From the NCBI GenBank assembly GCA_035285325.1, contig JAYKJB010000095.1, positions 1 through 64,000 on the forward strand: DNA of 64,000 nt. The letters are read 5' to 3'. The notes beneath the pieces are model-generated. The model saw nothing but the letters and a program-made list of their open reading frames with translations. It had not been told where the DNA came from and did no database searches. The position numbers and the translations under genes were made by a program. Numbering within the stretch: the first letter of the stretch is position 1; each line of letters opens with the position of its first letter. Shown in pieces: positions 17,646 to 26,485 of the stretch. The stretch comes from Candidatus Sericytochromatia bacterium (lineage in GTDB: Bacteria > Cyanobacteriota > Sericytochromatia > S15B-MN24 > JAQBPE01).

Positions 17646-18950
17646 GTGCTGGCAGACCAGGGGCGCGCGCCAGACGCCACTCGTGACGAGCCCCGCACCG
17701 GCAGCCGCTGGTACAGGCAACTGTATATCCAGGTCTTGTTGGCGGTCGTGGGTGGGGCCACGCTGGGCTGGCTCCAGCCCGAGTGGGGGGTGGCGCTCAA
17801 ACCTCTCGGGGACGCCTTCATCAAGCTCATCAAGCTGCTGGTGGTGCCACTGGTCTTTCTGACCGTCAGCACCGGCATCGCCGGGATGGCGGACCTGCGG
17901 GGCGTCGGCCGGGTGGGCCTCAAGGCCCTGATTTACTTCGAACTGGTGACCACCCTGGCGCTGGGACTGGGCTATGCCGTCGGCAAGCTCGCCGGACCCG
18001 GGCGAGGCATGGCGATCGATCCAGCGGGCCTGGATGCCGCCGGCGTGACCACTTACGCCGGCCAGGCCCCCTCAGGTGGGGTCGCGGCCTTCCTGCTGAA
18101 CCTGATTCCGAGCAGCGTCGGGGAAGCCTTCGTACGCGGTGAAGTGCTGCACGTCCTGCTGCTGGCCCTGCTGCTTGGCTCGGCGCTGGCGGCTCTGGGG
18201 CCGCGAGCGGCCAGCTTGCGCCAGATGTTGGAAGAGGGGACTCAGGCCGTGTTTCACGTGGTCGGCTGGATCATGAAGCTGGCCCCCCTGGGCGCCTTCG
18301 GCGCCATGGCCTTCACGCTGGGCAAGTTCGGCCCGGCCGCCCTGTGGAGCCTGGGCAAGCTGATGGCCTGCGTCTACCTCAGTTGCCTCGCCTTCGTGTT
18401 CGGCGTGCTGGGGGCGATCGCCTGGTGGAATCGCGTCTCGCTCTGGCGCCTGCTGGTGTATCTGCGCGAAGAGCTGCTGGTGGTGCTGGGCACGAGCAGC
18501 AGCGAGTCGGTCCTGCCGCGTCTGATGGCCAAGCTGGAGCGCCTCGGCTGCGCGCGCCCGGTGGTCGGCCTGGTGCTGCCCACCGGCTATTCGTTCAATC
18601 TCGACGGCACCGCCATCTACCTCACGCTGGCGACCCTGTTCATGGCCCAGGCCTTGCAGGTGGATCTGAGCTGGCAACAGGAGCTCACGCTCTTTGCCGT
18701 TTTGATGGTCACCAGCAAGGGGGCCGCCGCGGTGAGCGGCGGCGGGTTCGTCACCTTGGCTGCCACGCTGGCCACCGTGCCGGCCTTGCCAGTGGCCGGC
18801 TTGGCGCTGCTGCTCGGCGTGGACCGCTTCATGAGTGAGGCGCGGGCGCTGACCAACATGGTCGGCAACGCCCTCGCCACGATCGTGGTGGCCCGTTGGG
18901 AAGGCCGCTTCGACGCGGCCCAAGCCCAGCGGGTGCTGGAGGAGGGGTGA
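17646..18950 (+). CDS. Dicarboxylate/amino acid:cation symporter (DAACS family)
   Basis: A 434-residue GltP/DctA-type secondary transporter of the inner membrane, with about eight membrane helices and two hairpin loops. The serine-rich hairpin LGTSSSESVLPRLM and the substrate-site motif NLDGTAIYLTLATLFMAQ are diagnostic. The SSSES form and PTGYSFNLDGT lean toward C4-dicarboxylates rather than glutamate. It starts with GTG at 17646, nine bases after the EVE stop; no better start exists. It presumably imports succinate, fumarate, malate or aspartate using H+ or Na+. Confidence 0.9.
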   Translation: MLADQGRAPDATRDEPRTGSRWYRQLYIQVLLAVVGGATLGWLQPEWGVALKPLGDAFIKLIKLLVVPLVFLTVSTGIAGMADLRGVGRVGLKALIYFELVTTLALGLGYAVGKLAGPGRGMAIDPAGLDAAGVTTYAGQAPSGGVAAFLLNLIPSSVGEAFVRGEVLHVLLLALLLGSALAALGPRAASLRQMLEEGTQAVFHVVGWIMKLAPLGAFGAMAFTLGKFGPAALWSLGKLMACVYLSCLAFVFGVLGAIAWWNRVSLWRLLVYLREELLVVLGTSSSESVLPRLMAKLERLGCARPVVGLVLPTGYSFNLDGTAIYLTLATLFMAQALQVDLSWQQELTLFAVLMVTSKGAAAVSGGGFVTLAATLATVPALPVAGLALLLGVDRFMSEARALTNMVGNALATIVVARWEGRFDAAQAQRVLEEG

Positions 18951-19017
18951 AGCGGAATGCCGAGGCCCGGCACACCGAGGAGGCCCCTGGGGCGTCATCC
19001 AGGTCGTCAGATTCCGA

Positions 19018-20259
19018 CTAGGGACGCCCCGGGTTGGCCGCCGCCTTCAAGGCGTGCATCATCATGGGTCGGTTTTCCTTCCAGAACTTGGGAATCTTGC
19101 TGTAGGCCGGCATGAACCCGTCGCTCCAGCCACCCACCTCGATCGTGTAAGAGAGCGCCCCCACCGTCGCAAAGGCCCAGTCGACATCGTCACCGCTGTT
19201 CAGGTACATGTCGCAGCCCTGATAGGCCTGGTAACCCGACAGTTTACCGAGTTGCTTGCCCAGCGCGGCCAGGCGCGGGTCCGGCGGTGGTTCATCCTTG
19301 TGGTCCCAGGGCCACATGACGGCATTCGAGTAGCTGTGGAAGGTCATATAGACCACCGGCTTGTGACGCAACAGCTGATCTCGCACGGCCTGGGTTTCCG
19401 GCTCCGAGAAGGCTTTGCTGCCTCGGAACGTATCACTCTCCGGATTGCCGCTGTCGCCGACCGTGCCCCAGGCGATGTCATAGTTGCGATTGAGGTCCAC
19501 CCCCACCCGGCGGCGACCACCACTCACGTTGTTGGCGTTCTTGCGCCAGTCCACGCCCGTGACCGCACGCATGTGGGCGTCCGGGTTGACCAGCGGGATG
19601 ATCCAGATGTCGCGGGTGTTGACCGCCTCGGTGACCTCCGGGTCGCTGCCGTACTTCTCGACCAGCTCCTCCGCCATCATCAGCGTGAGTTCTGGGGTGA
19701 CCAGTTCGCGGGCGTGGTGGCAGCCGGCGATCGTCACGTTGGGCTTGTCCGCCCGCCCGCCCGTGTTGAGGTGCAAGGCCCAGATCTCACGCGGTGCAAT
19801 TCCCTGCGTCTTCTCCCACGAGTCGCCAATATCCACCAAGGTCGCGAACTCAGGGTGTTTGGCCACCAGTTCCTTGAGGCGGGCCGTGATCTGGTCGTAA
19901 TTGCGGTAGCCCTTGTCTGCCCGCAAGAGCGACTGCCGCAGGGGCCACTCCACTTGCATGCCAAGCTGCTCAGCCAGGCGGGCCTGGGCCTGGTTGAGCT
20001 TGACCTTGGCCCGCTTGGCCGCCCGGTCGACCGACCAGATGTCGACCCCGGCGCTGGCCAGGCGCGTCAGGCGGTCCCGATCACCGTAGAACAGTACCGC
20101 TTCTCGGGCCTGTTCCGGGGAGGTGAAGCTCACGGCCTGAAAGCCCCGCACCATCTCGGGCTGGCCCGTGGGGGCCAACGCGCGACCGCACGCCGCCAGC
20201 AGGCTCAGCGAGGCGGCAAAGACCGCGGTGGTGGAGAGCAGGGAACGGAACGAGGGCAT
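19018..20259 (-). CDS. M14 zinc carboxypeptidase lipoprotein
   Basis: A 413-residue exported peptidase. The signal peptide ends in the lipobox LLAAC (Cys24). The M14 catalytic set is complete: zinc ligands His182 and Glu185 (HARE) and His308 (TFHSYSN), substrate-binding Asn257-Arg258 in DLNRNY, and general base Glu374 in YTIEVGG. A pro-region of about 95 residues precedes the catalytic domain, as in carboxypeptidase A/B. It should trim C-terminal residues from peptides at the cell envelope. AAAGGAG lies about nine bases before the ATG. Upstream there is an AT-rich promoter region with 11-bp-phased TTAA repeats. Confidence 0.92.
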   Translation of the reverse strand: MPSFRSLLSTTAVFAASLSLLAACGRALAPTGQPEMVRGFQAVSFTSPEQAREAVLFYGDRDRLTRLASAGVDIWSVDRAAKRAKVKLNQAQARLAEQLGMQVEWPLRQSLLRADKGYRNYDQITARLKELVAKHPEFATLVDIGDSWEKTQGIAPREIWALHLNTGGRADKPNVTIAGCHHARELVTPELTLMMAEELVEKYGSDPEVTEAVNTRDIWIIPLVNPDAHMRAVTGVDWRKNANNVSGGRRRVGVDLNRNYDIAWGTVGDSGNPESDTFRGSKAFSEPETQAVRDQLLRHKPVVYMTFHSYSNAVMWPWDHKDEPPPDPRLAALGKQLGKLSGYQAYQGCDMYLNSGDDVDWAFATVGALSYTIEVGGWSDGFMPAYSKIPKFWKENRPMMMHALKAAANPGRP

Positions 20260-20295
20260 CGAGGACGGCTCCTTTGACGAACTCCAAGCCCCTTT

Positions 20296-20318
20296 ATTCT
20301 AGCTTAAACATCTCTTAA
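20296..20318 (-). promoter_or_regulatory. Phased TTAA repeats and -10-like element upstream of the M14 gene
   Basis: On the plus strand CTTAA occurs at 20303 and again at 20314, exactly 11 bp apart. On the minus strand, the direction of transcription, they are followed by TAGAAT (20301-20296), a TATAAT-like hexamer 37 nt before the start codon. The longer string CTAGAATAA recurs near 51208. Confidence 0.45.
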
Positions 20319-20503
20319 CTTGCTTATTCCCTCGAGAAATTTCTGAAAATTTTTTCATCCCAACCTTCCGGGTTTTGGCCAAAGCGAGCGTCCACGCGGT
20401 TTCCCTCTTCCAGATCGGCACGATTCCTTCCAGCGCATGGAGACATTCAAACCTGCCGCGCGATGAGCGGGGCGCGAGAACAGGGGGTTCGGCCGCAACA
20501 CAA

Positions 20504-20530
20504 AGGGGCCCCCGCAGGGGCCCCTATGGG
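20504..20530 (-). terminator. Terminator of the desaturase gene
   Basis: AGGGGCCCC (20504-20512) and GGGGCCCCT (20517-20525) form a 9-bp stem with a 4-nt loop, 26 nt after the desaturase stop. TTTGTG follows on the minus strand. Confidence 0.6.
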
Positions 20531-20550
20531 ACGGCACCAGGTGGAGTGGT

Positions 20551-21447
20551 TCAGAGCGTTCCCACATAGGCCGGAAGGCGAGTGGTGGCGCCAGTCGAAG
20601 GGGCCGTTTCCGCCTCCGCTTCCTCTTCCGCGCGGCGAACCGGAGCGGTCCATTTGACGTTCCAGACCAAACCGACCACTTCCAGCGCCTTGATCAGGTA
20701 ACTGGTCAGGTCGACCTCCCACCACACCAGGCCCTGCGGCGCGCGAGTTTGGCAGGCGTGGTGATTGTTGTGCCAGCCCTCGCCGAGTGCCAGCAGCCCG
20801 ATCGGCCAGAAATTACGGCTGCCGTCGCGCGTCTCGGTGCGCCGGTAACCGAACATATGGCAGAGCGAATTGACCGAGAAGGTCACGTGATAGACGGCGA
20901 TCATCGGCACGTAGAGGCACCAGAGCAGGCCGCCAAGCCCCAGGAAGTAAGCCAACAACCCGGCCACGATCAGGTGCGGCAGAAAGAAGGTGACGCGGCC
21001 GGTGAAGTGCCGCAGGTAGGGCTGCGCCTCCTCCACGTCACGGGCCATGCGCCGCATCTGCATCTCGTCCTCACCGGGGTTCCGAAAGATCCAGCCCATG
21101 TGGGCGTAGAAGAAACCATCCTGTTTGGGGCTGTGCACATCCTCGCTCTGATCCGACTTGAGGTGATGCCAGCGGTGGTGGCCCACCCAGTTGATCGGAT
21201 CGCCTTGCTGCCCCACCGACGTGGCCAGGAAGAAGAAGAACTTGATCGCGTGATGGGTGTCGAAGGCCCGGTGCGTCAGGCAACGATGCAAATAGAAGGT
21301 GGTGCCAAAGCCCATCCAGAGATACATCGCCACCATGACGGGCAGGTAGCGAAATTCGAACGGGAAGGCCAGGGCAGCCGCCGCAAGGAGGTGGAAGCCA
21401 CTCAAAAAGGCGACAACCAGCCAGTTGATCGGGTGGTGGCGAAACAT
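20551..21447 (-). CDS. Fatty acid desaturase (acyl-lipid/acyl-CoA delta-9 type)
   Basis: A 298-residue membrane di-iron desaturase that introduces a cis double bond into acyl chains. The three histidine boxes are intact: HRCLTH at 54-59, HHRWHH at 90-95 and HNNHH at 226-230. Four hydrophobic segments are arranged as in DesC/Ole1-like enzymes. Residues after about 280 form a short acidic tail. GGGGGA precedes the ATG by five bases. It is divergent from clpS. It could supply unsaturated acyl chains for the lipoxygenase encoded about 32 kb away, but no linkage is shown by the sequence. Confidence 0.92.
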   Translation of the reverse strand: MFRHHPINWLVVAFLSGFHLLAAAALAFPFEFRYLPVMVAMYLWMGFGTTFYLHRCLTHRAFDTHHAIKFFFFLATSVGQQGDPINWVGHHRWHHLKSDQSEDVHSPKQDGFFYAHMGWIFRNPGEDEMQMRRMARDVEEAQPYLRHFTGRVTFFLPHLIVAGLLAYFLGLGGLLWCLYVPMIAVYHVTFSVNSLCHMFGYRRTETRDGSRNFWPIGLLALGEGWHNNHHACQTRAPQGLVWWEVDLTSYLIKALEVVGLVWNVKWTAPVRRAEEEAEAETAPSTGATTRLPAYVGTL

Positions 21448-21592
21448 CGGATCCCCCTTTCCTGCCAGGGCGGTCCGGGCCGTCCCGGTACCGTTTCCAG
21501 CCTACGCAACACGGGCCCTGGCGTCTGTCATGAAGCTGTCACGGATGCCTCGATTGGGTCATGACGAGGTAAAAATTGGACCGTCGGAAAGC

Positions 21593-21601
21593 TGTTATGA
21601 T
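21593..21601 (+). promoter_or_regulatory. Extended -10 promoter for clpS
   Basis: TGTTATGAT contains a TGn extension and TATGAT (5 of 6 to consensus), 70 nt before the clpS ATG. No good -35 hexamer is seen, which is normal for extended -10 promoters. Confidence 0.45.
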
Positions 21602-21670
21602 GAGCCGTGGGAAGCGGCTCACCGGCGTCGACGGCGGCGCTTGGAACGACCAGGAGGCCCTGCCTGCGCC

Positions 21671-21964
21671 ATGCCCGCGCCACCAAGTCCCATCCGCACC
21701 TTGGAACCGGTTTTCACGGTGCATTGGCTGCCACCGCACAAGGTCATCGTTCACAACAATGACTGGAACACCTTCGACGAGGTGATTGCCATCCTGGTGC
21801 TGGCGGTGCCGCAACTGTCGCTCGCGGAGGCCATCGGCCTGACGCAGGAAGTCCACCGGACGGGGGCTGCCGTCGTGTTTCGGGGAGATGTGGCGCAGGC
21901 GGACCTCTGTGCGGGCATCATTCGCACGATCGGGATCCGGGTGTCGGTGGAACCGGATACCTGA
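21671..21964 (+). CDS. clpS: ATP-dependent Clp protease adaptor ClpS
   Basis: A 97-residue ClpS-like adaptor, which would hand N-degron substrates to ClpA/ClpC-ClpP. Recognisable pieces are VIVHNNDWNTFDEVI, holding the Asn-Asp pair that grips the N-terminal residue, then EVHRTGAAVVFRGD with the conserved His, and the closing strand IRVSVEP. The ATG at 21671 is 13 nt from AGGAGG; upstream extensions are arginine-rich and implausible. Cyanobacteria often carry more than one ClpS. The partner unfoldase is not in this window. Confidence 0.88.
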   Translation: MPAPPSPIRTLEPVFTVHWLPPHKVIVHNNDWNTFDEVIAILVLAVPQLSLAEAIGLTQEVHRTGAAVVFRGDVAQADLCAGIIRTIGIRVSVEPDT

Positions 21965-22105
21965 ACAGCGCGTCTCCCGGCACATACCGACGCCACCTGA
22001 AGTTGAGCAGGCGAGCGGGATTGGACGCGCAGCGCGTGGCAAGTCCCGAGCCGTTGGGTATGAGGTTCTCGGATTCGCGCGCCCGCCTTCGACAGGATAC
22101 CCGTC

Positions 22106-22531
22106 ATGTTTTTGAACCGATTCAACGAGGATGAGAAGATCGGCTTCATCGAGCTGGCCCTGCTGGGGGTGCGCGCTGACGACGCGATCACCACCGAGGA
22201 GGTCCAGTTTGTCGAAGAACTGCGCCTGAGCATGGGCGTCGCGGAAGAAGCATTCGTTCAGCAAATCCTCGGCGATCCTCAACTGGACGACGCTGTGCGT
22301 CGCTTTGCGACGGATGAATCGCGGCGCCTGGCCTTCATCGAACTGGTGGCACTGGCCTACGTGGACGGGCAGTACGACCCGGCCGAAAGTCAATTTTTGA
22401 GGCAGGTGCAACAAGCCTTCGGCATTGACCAGACCACCGTGCTGGCCTGCCATGCCTGGGCCAGACGGTTGCTCCAGCTGCGTCAGGATGCCCTGGCTCT
22501 GGCGCAGGGGCGCTCGGTCACAGCGCCCTGA
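22106..22531 (+). CDS. TerB-like tellurite-resistance domain protein
   Basis: A 141-residue all-helical protein with the TerB-fold pattern: LALLGVRADDAITTEEVQFVEEL in the first repeat and LVALAYVDGQYDPAESQFL in the second. The acidic DG.YDP.E positions are those that bind metal in TerB. TerB proteins associate with membrane-linked stress and phage-defence systems, but this one is a lone domain. AGGAT is eight bases before the ATG. It lies downstream of clpS with a 141-nt gap, so co-transcription is possible. Confidence 0.75.
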   Translation: MFLNRFNEDEKIGFIELALLGVRADDAITTEEVQFVEELRLSMGVAEEAFVQQILGDPQLDDAVRRFATDESRRLAFIELVALAYVDGQYDPAESQFLRQVQQAFGIDQTTVLACHAWARRLLQLRQDALALAQGRSVTAP

Positions 22532-22699
22532 CGGGCTTTTCACCCCCTGACTCTTGGTTCGGATTCGTTACGCGACACAGCGGCGTGTCGCCCTGCCCTG
22601 GTAGGCTGCGAAGCAGAGACCCCTCGCCGCTCGTCCGAAGGCCCGGCAGGTGCGTGGGCTCCTTCCGCCCCAGCGGAAGCGATTCAGGAGACGATGACC

Positions 22700-23281
22700 A
22701 TGCGCAAACTCAAGCATCTCTGCGTGTTCTGCGGGGCCAGCACCCCGAGCCATGCCGCCCATGCGCAGGCGATCCTGGAACTCGGCAACACCATGCTGTC
22801 GCGACGCATCGGCCTGGTCTATGGCGGTGGACGCGTCGGTCTGATGGGCATCGTGGCGGAACGTGTCATGGCCGGCGGGGGAACGGTGCTGGGGGTGATC
22901 CCGCATCAACTCCAGCGGCGAGAACTCGCCAATCTGGATGTCACGGAACTGAAACTGGTCGACACCATGCACGAACGCAAGACGATCATGTACGAACGCA
23001 GTGATGGCTTCGTGGTGATGCCAGGCGGTTTCGGCACCTTGGACGAAGCCATGGAGATCCTGACGTGGAAACAGCTCGGCATTCACGACAAGCCGATCGT
23101 GTTCGTCAGCATCGGTGGCTACTTCGACGGCCTCGCGGCCCTGTTCGAACGCTCGATCCAGGACGGCCTGTTGAAGCCTGAATATCGGCAGCTGTTCGCG
23201 ATCGTGCCCTCGATCGGCGCGCTGTTCGAGTACCTGGACAGCTACGAACCCAAAATGGAAGGTATCTCCCCCTGGGCTTGA
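22700..23281 (+). CDS. LOG family protein (TIGR00730), cytokinin-activating type
   Basis: A 193-residue Rossmann-fold LOG protein, predicted to hydrolyse nucleoside 5'-monophosphates (cytokinin riboside monophosphate phosphoribohydrolase) and release the base. LCVFCGAST, LVYGGGRVGLMG and the hallmark PGGFGTLDEAMEILTWKQLG are all present. ATG at 22700 is favoured over ATG at 22694 because AGGAG (22686-22690) is nine bases away rather than three. Bacterial roles of LOG proteins are poorly known. A second SLOG-superfamily gene lies at 43845. Confidence 0.9.
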   Translation: MRKLKHLCVFCGASTPSHAAHAQAILELGNTMLSRRIGLVYGGGRVGLMGIVAERVMAGGGTVLGVIPHQLQRRELANLDVTELKLVDTMHERKTIMYERSDGFVVMPGGFGTLDEAMEILTWKQLGIHDKPIVFVSIGGYFDGLAALFERSIQDGLLKPEYRQLFAIVPSIGALFEYLDSYEPKMEGISPWA

Positions 23282-23399
23282 GCGCTGCGGGGGGATTCCG
23301 ATCGCTGACGCGTCGAACACGCCGGTTGTTCGTGCGCCGAAAAGGGATTTGGCGTTAACAGTTCACAAAAGCCTTGGCAAGCGGCCAGGGGTGAATTAT

Positions 23400-23426
23400 A
23401 TTAATTAAAGTTTAATTCATCCTTAA
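23400..23426 (+). promoter_or_regulatory. Triple 11-bp-phased TTAA repeat upstream of the EF-hand lipoprotein gene
   Basis: ATTAA at 23400, TTTAA at 23411 and CTTAA at 23422 lie exactly 11 bp apart. This is the geometry of the cyanobacterial Pho box (PyTTAAPyPy, three tandem repeats). The last copy touches the Shine-Dalgarno, so if it is bound the effect may be repression. Confidence 0.4.
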
Positions 23427-23438
23427 GGAGTGTGGCCT

Positions 23439-24146
23439 GTGAACCAGCTTTCCCGTTCCCTGCTGTTCGTCGCCTCGGTGGCCTCCCTGACGGCCTGTGG
23501 TGTCGCGCCCACCCCGCGTGCAGCGGCTCCTGTGGTGGCCGACGCCACCTTCGACGCGCTCTCGGCCTCCACCCTGCAGAAGGCTTTCACGCGCGTCCAC
23601 CGCGCCATCTTCAACACCATCGACGCCGACAAGGACGGATGGTTGAACGAGTATGAAGTGGGCCGCCACATGACCATGGCCGAGTTCCGCAAGGCCGACA
23701 AGAGCCAGGGTTGGGGCAGCGCGGGTCGCCTGAGCCGCACCGAGTTCGTGGACTACGCCACGCGCACCTTCCTGTGGTTCCATCAGGACCGCGACAGCTT
23801 CGCCAACTCGTTCCGCCAGTCGCTGGCGCGGGCCTTCAATCGGCTCGACACGAACGACGACGGTCTGCTGATCAAGAACGAAACCAGTCTGGCGGACCTG
23901 CGGCGCCTGGGCCTGACCTTCCAGTACCCCAAGCTTCACATCACGGTGCCCATCCGCAAGGTGACGCCGGAGCAGTTCCAGGGCGCAGACAAGACCGGCG
24001 ACGGGAAGCTGAGCCAGGCCGAATTCGAAGACCTCTACATCGAAATGGTCGTCGCGGCCCTCGGCGGCGATGCCGCTCCGGCGCCGGCCCCCGCGCCGCC
24101 GGCACAACCGGTGCCCCCGGCTCCACCCGCGCCGGCCGGAAAGTAA
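23439..24146 (+). CDS. EF-hand calcium-binding lipoprotein
   Basis: A 235-residue exported protein. The signal peptide runs to the lipobox LTAC. Three EF-hand loops are visible: DADKDGWLNEYE, DTNDDGLLIKNE and DKTGDGKLSQAEFE, so Ca2+ binding is likely. The tail is Ala/Pro repeats (PAPAPPAQPVPPAPPAPA), typical of a cell-wall or periplasm spacer. GTG at 23439 is used because AAGGAG at 23425-23430 is eight bases upstream; the GTG at 23430 overlaps the site itself. A strong terminator follows. Confidence 0.82.
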   Translation: MNQLSRSLLFVASVASLTACGVAPTPRAAAPVVADATFDALSASTLQKAFTRVHRAIFNTIDADKDGWLNEYEVGRHMTMAEFRKADKSQGWGSAGRLSRTEFVDYATRTFLWFHQDRDSFANSFRQSLARAFNRLDTNDDGLLIKNETSLADLRRLGLTFQYPKLHITVPIRKVTPEQFQGADKTGDGKLSQAEFEDLYIEMVVAALGGDAAPAPAPAPPAQPVPPAPPAPAGK

Positions 24147-24160
24147 GGCCCCTTTTCAAA

Positions 24161-24198
24161 GACGCCCCGACTGGCCACAGTCGGGGCGTCACGTTTTG
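24161..24198 (+). terminator. Rho-independent terminator after the EF-hand gene
   Basis: GACGCCCCGACT (24161-24172) pairs perfectly with AGTCGGGGCGTC (24179-24190) around a 6-nt loop. ACGTTTTG follows. Confidence 0.85.
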
Positions 24199-24289
24199 AC
24201 GGGCGGCCAGCTCAGGGGCCTGCGTCTCGCCCGCGGCAACTGCAGGACGTCAAGCCGGCGCGAGCTTCCGTGAGGGCGCGCCAGCCCGC

Positions 24290-25261
24290 TTAAAGGCGGC
24301 GCTCCCAGTGCCAGGGCTCCCAGCTGTAGGGCTGATAAAAGCCAAACTTGGAGGCGTTTCGGCGCAGCCAGGCGTGCGCACCGCCCGCCCGTGAGACATC
24401 AAGCGCGTTGCCGCGCTGGTGGGTCGAACGCCCTGGGGGCGCTACCCATTTGCGGGCACGGGCCACACTGCCATACTTGCGCACGGCCGCCCGGAACAAG
24501 CGAGCCTGCTCCGCGATGCTGCGGTAGCCGCTGTTGATGCGCAGGTTCACGCCATCACGCGCCGCAGCCGCGGCCATGCGGTCCCAGGCCGGCGCGATGG
24601 CCGCGTGCATCGGCTTGCCCTGGCGATAGGCCACCGGAATCCCGCCGCTCGCCACGCGCAAGCGTCGCTTGCGGACGGTGCCTCCGAGCGGTTCAGCAGC
24701 GCCACCATCCGGCGCCTCCGGGCCCTTGGCACTCCCACTCAGAAAGTCCCGCAAGGCCTGATGGGTCAACGGTCCAAACTTACCGTCGACGCCTGGTTGG
24801 CCCACCGAATGTCCCTTGGCGAGCAAGAACTGCTGCAAGTCACGGACGGCGGGCGCCTCGACCCGTCCCGCCGTCGCGGCGCGACCGAAGGGGGTATCGA
24901 CCAGTTCAGGGGTTCGGGCGAGGGTCTGGCGGGCCAGCGCGACCAGGCTGGGGTCGGATGGATTCTTGACGTGGTCCTGGGCGCCGAAGATCGCCGTGTA
25001 GGGAGAGACTGGAGGCGCAGCCAGGGCGCTTCCGGGAACCGGGCGAGGGGCGAGCTGGTCGGGCCCCGAGCGCGGCAAGGTGAGTTCAGCGCTCCGACCA
25101 CCCGGACGCTCGAGTTGAAGCGCGTCCATCGGCGTCCGCGGAGAGAGCGGCACGCTGGCGAGGGGTGGTCGGTCGAGGGAAACGCTGTTGGCTGGTGTGA
25201 GGCGTGGTTTGACGGGGGTGGCGGATAGAGACAAGAACCCCTTGTTCGAAGCAGCGTTCAC
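24290..25261 (-). CDS. VanY-type D-alanyl-D-alanine carboxypeptidase with peptidoglycan-binding domain
   Basis: A 323-residue peptidase M15B protein. The zinc site is STHQRGNALDVS (SxHxxGxAxD) plus EPWHWE near the C-terminus; the SGYRSIAEQARLF helix is typical. Residues about 130-170 (LQQFLLAKGHSVGQPGVDGKFGPLTHQAL) are a PG_binding_1 repeat. The first 120 residues are low-complexity and contain no classical signal peptide, so the export route is unclear. It should trim or remodel peptidoglycan stem peptides. The GTG start at 25261 follows GGGAGG by five bases. Confidence 0.88.
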   Translation of the reverse strand: MNAASNKGFLSLSATPVKPRLTPANSVSLDRPPLASVPLSPRTPMDALQLERPGGRSAELTLPRSGPDQLAPRPVPGSALAAPPVSPYTAIFGAQDHVKNPSDPSLVALARQTLARTPELVDTPFGRAATAGRVEAPAVRDLQQFLLAKGHSVGQPGVDGKFGPLTHQALRDFLSGSAKGPEAPDGGAAEPLGGTVRKRRLRVASGGIPVAYRQGKPMHAAIAPAWDRMAAAAARDGVNLRINSGYRSIAEQARLFRAAVRKYGSVARARKWVAPPGRSTHQRGNALDVSRAGGAHAWLRRNASKFGFYQPYSWEPWHWERRL

Positions 25262-25472
25262 TTGGACCTCCCGGTGGTGCGATGAAAGGGTAAGACGTGA
25301 GGTGATGAGATTATCCGGGGCCTCTGGGGGAAGCTGACGTTAACTTTGGGTGATCAGCCCAGGCCGGACGACGCCGGTGGCACGCGCGGCCCGGGCAGCG
25401 TAACATCTTGCATGCCGCCTGGCCGCGCGTATGGGCGTGCCGGTTGATGGGGGAGCGAAGGAGAAGCCGCGC

Positions 25473-26435
25473 GTGTCGACGATCCGATTTGCCAATGGCG
25501 ACGAGATGCCCTTGCTGGGACTCGGAACCTGGAAGTCCAAGCCCGGAGAGGTATACGAAGCCGTCAAGCTGGCCCTGGAGATGGGCTACCGCCACCTTGA
25601 TTGTGCGCCGATCTACGGCAACGAACGCGAGGTCGGGCAGGCCGTGGCCGAGGCGATCGCCGCCGGTGTGCTGACGCGCGAGGAACTCTGGATCACCTCC
25701 AAGCTCTGGAACAACGCCCACGCCCCCGAGGATGTTCTCCCGGCGCTGGAGCGTACGCTGCAGGATCTCCAGACGCCGTATCTGGACCTCTGGCTGATCC
25801 ACTGGCCCGTGGCCTTCAAGCCGGAGGTGGTGTTCCCCGAAACGCCCGATGGCTTTCTCTCACTGGAGGCGCAGCCCCTCGGCGCGACCTGGAAGGGGAT
25901 GGAAGTGGTCCTGAAGGCCGGGCTGGCCCGCCACATCGGGGTCAGCAACATGAGCCCGACCAAGCTGCGGGCGATCGCCGCGAGCGCCACCCACCCACCC
26001 GAAATGAACCAGGTCGAGCGGCACCCGTACCTGGCCCAACCCGAGCTGGTTGCGTGCGCGCGTGAGCTGGGCTGTCACCTGACGGCCTATTCGCCGCTGG
26101 GCTCGCCCGATCGCCCGCCCGGATTGAAGGCCGCCGATGAACCGGTGCTGCTGGAAGACCCCGCCGTCGTGGCGATCGCCCAGCAACGAGGGGGCAGCCC
26201 CGCCCAGGTGTTGCTGGCCTGGAGCCTGCAGCGTGGCATCGCCGCGATCCCCAAATCGGTGAACGCCACTCGCTTGCGCCAGAACCTGGACGCCTGCGCG
26301 CTGCAACTCAGCCCGGAGGACCTCGGCGCACTGGACCAGCTGGACCGCCATCGGCGCTACGTCAGCGGCGACCTGTGGGCCATGCCGGGCGCCCCCTACA
26401 ACCTGGCCAGTCTGTGGGATGAGCCCGCAGGCTGA
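25473..26435 (+). CDS. Aldo/keto reductase, alcohol dehydrogenase (NADP+)-like
   Basis: A 320-residue aldo/keto reductase of the AKR1-5 type. The tetrad is Asp43 and Tyr48 (DCAPIYGNE), Lys77 (ITSKLWN) and His110 (LWLIHWP). IPKSVNATRLRQN forms the NADPH-binding end. It closely follows plant and animal aldehyde reductases and differs from the reductase at 43, which belongs to another AKR branch. The GTG at 25473 has AAGGAG nine bases upstream; an ATG at 25431 lacks such a site. It probably detoxifies aldehydes. Confidence 0.9.
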   Translation: MSTIRFANGDEMPLLGLGTWKSKPGEVYEAVKLALEMGYRHLDCAPIYGNEREVGQAVAEAIAAGVLTREELWITSKLWNNAHAPEDVLPALERTLQDLQTPYLDLWLIHWPVAFKPEVVFPETPDGFLSLEAQPLGATWKGMEVVLKAGLARHIGVSNMSPTKLRAIAASATHPPEMNQVERHPYLAQPELVACARELGCHLTAYSPLGSPDRPPGLKAADEPVLLEDPAVVAIAQQRGGSPAQVLLAWSLQRGIAAIPKSVNATRLRQNLDACALQLSPEDLGALDQLDRHRRYVSGDLWAMPGAPYNLASLWDEPAG

Positions 26436-26485
26436 AGGGCCAAGCGGCACACGCTCGGCGTTCCGCGCGCCCGCCGCGTCAGAGT

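Noticed and set aside
17646-18950. Glutamate symporter (gltP) assignment
   Set aside because: The TSSSES hairpin leans toward dicarboxylates, but substrate cannot be settled by eye, so no symbol is given.
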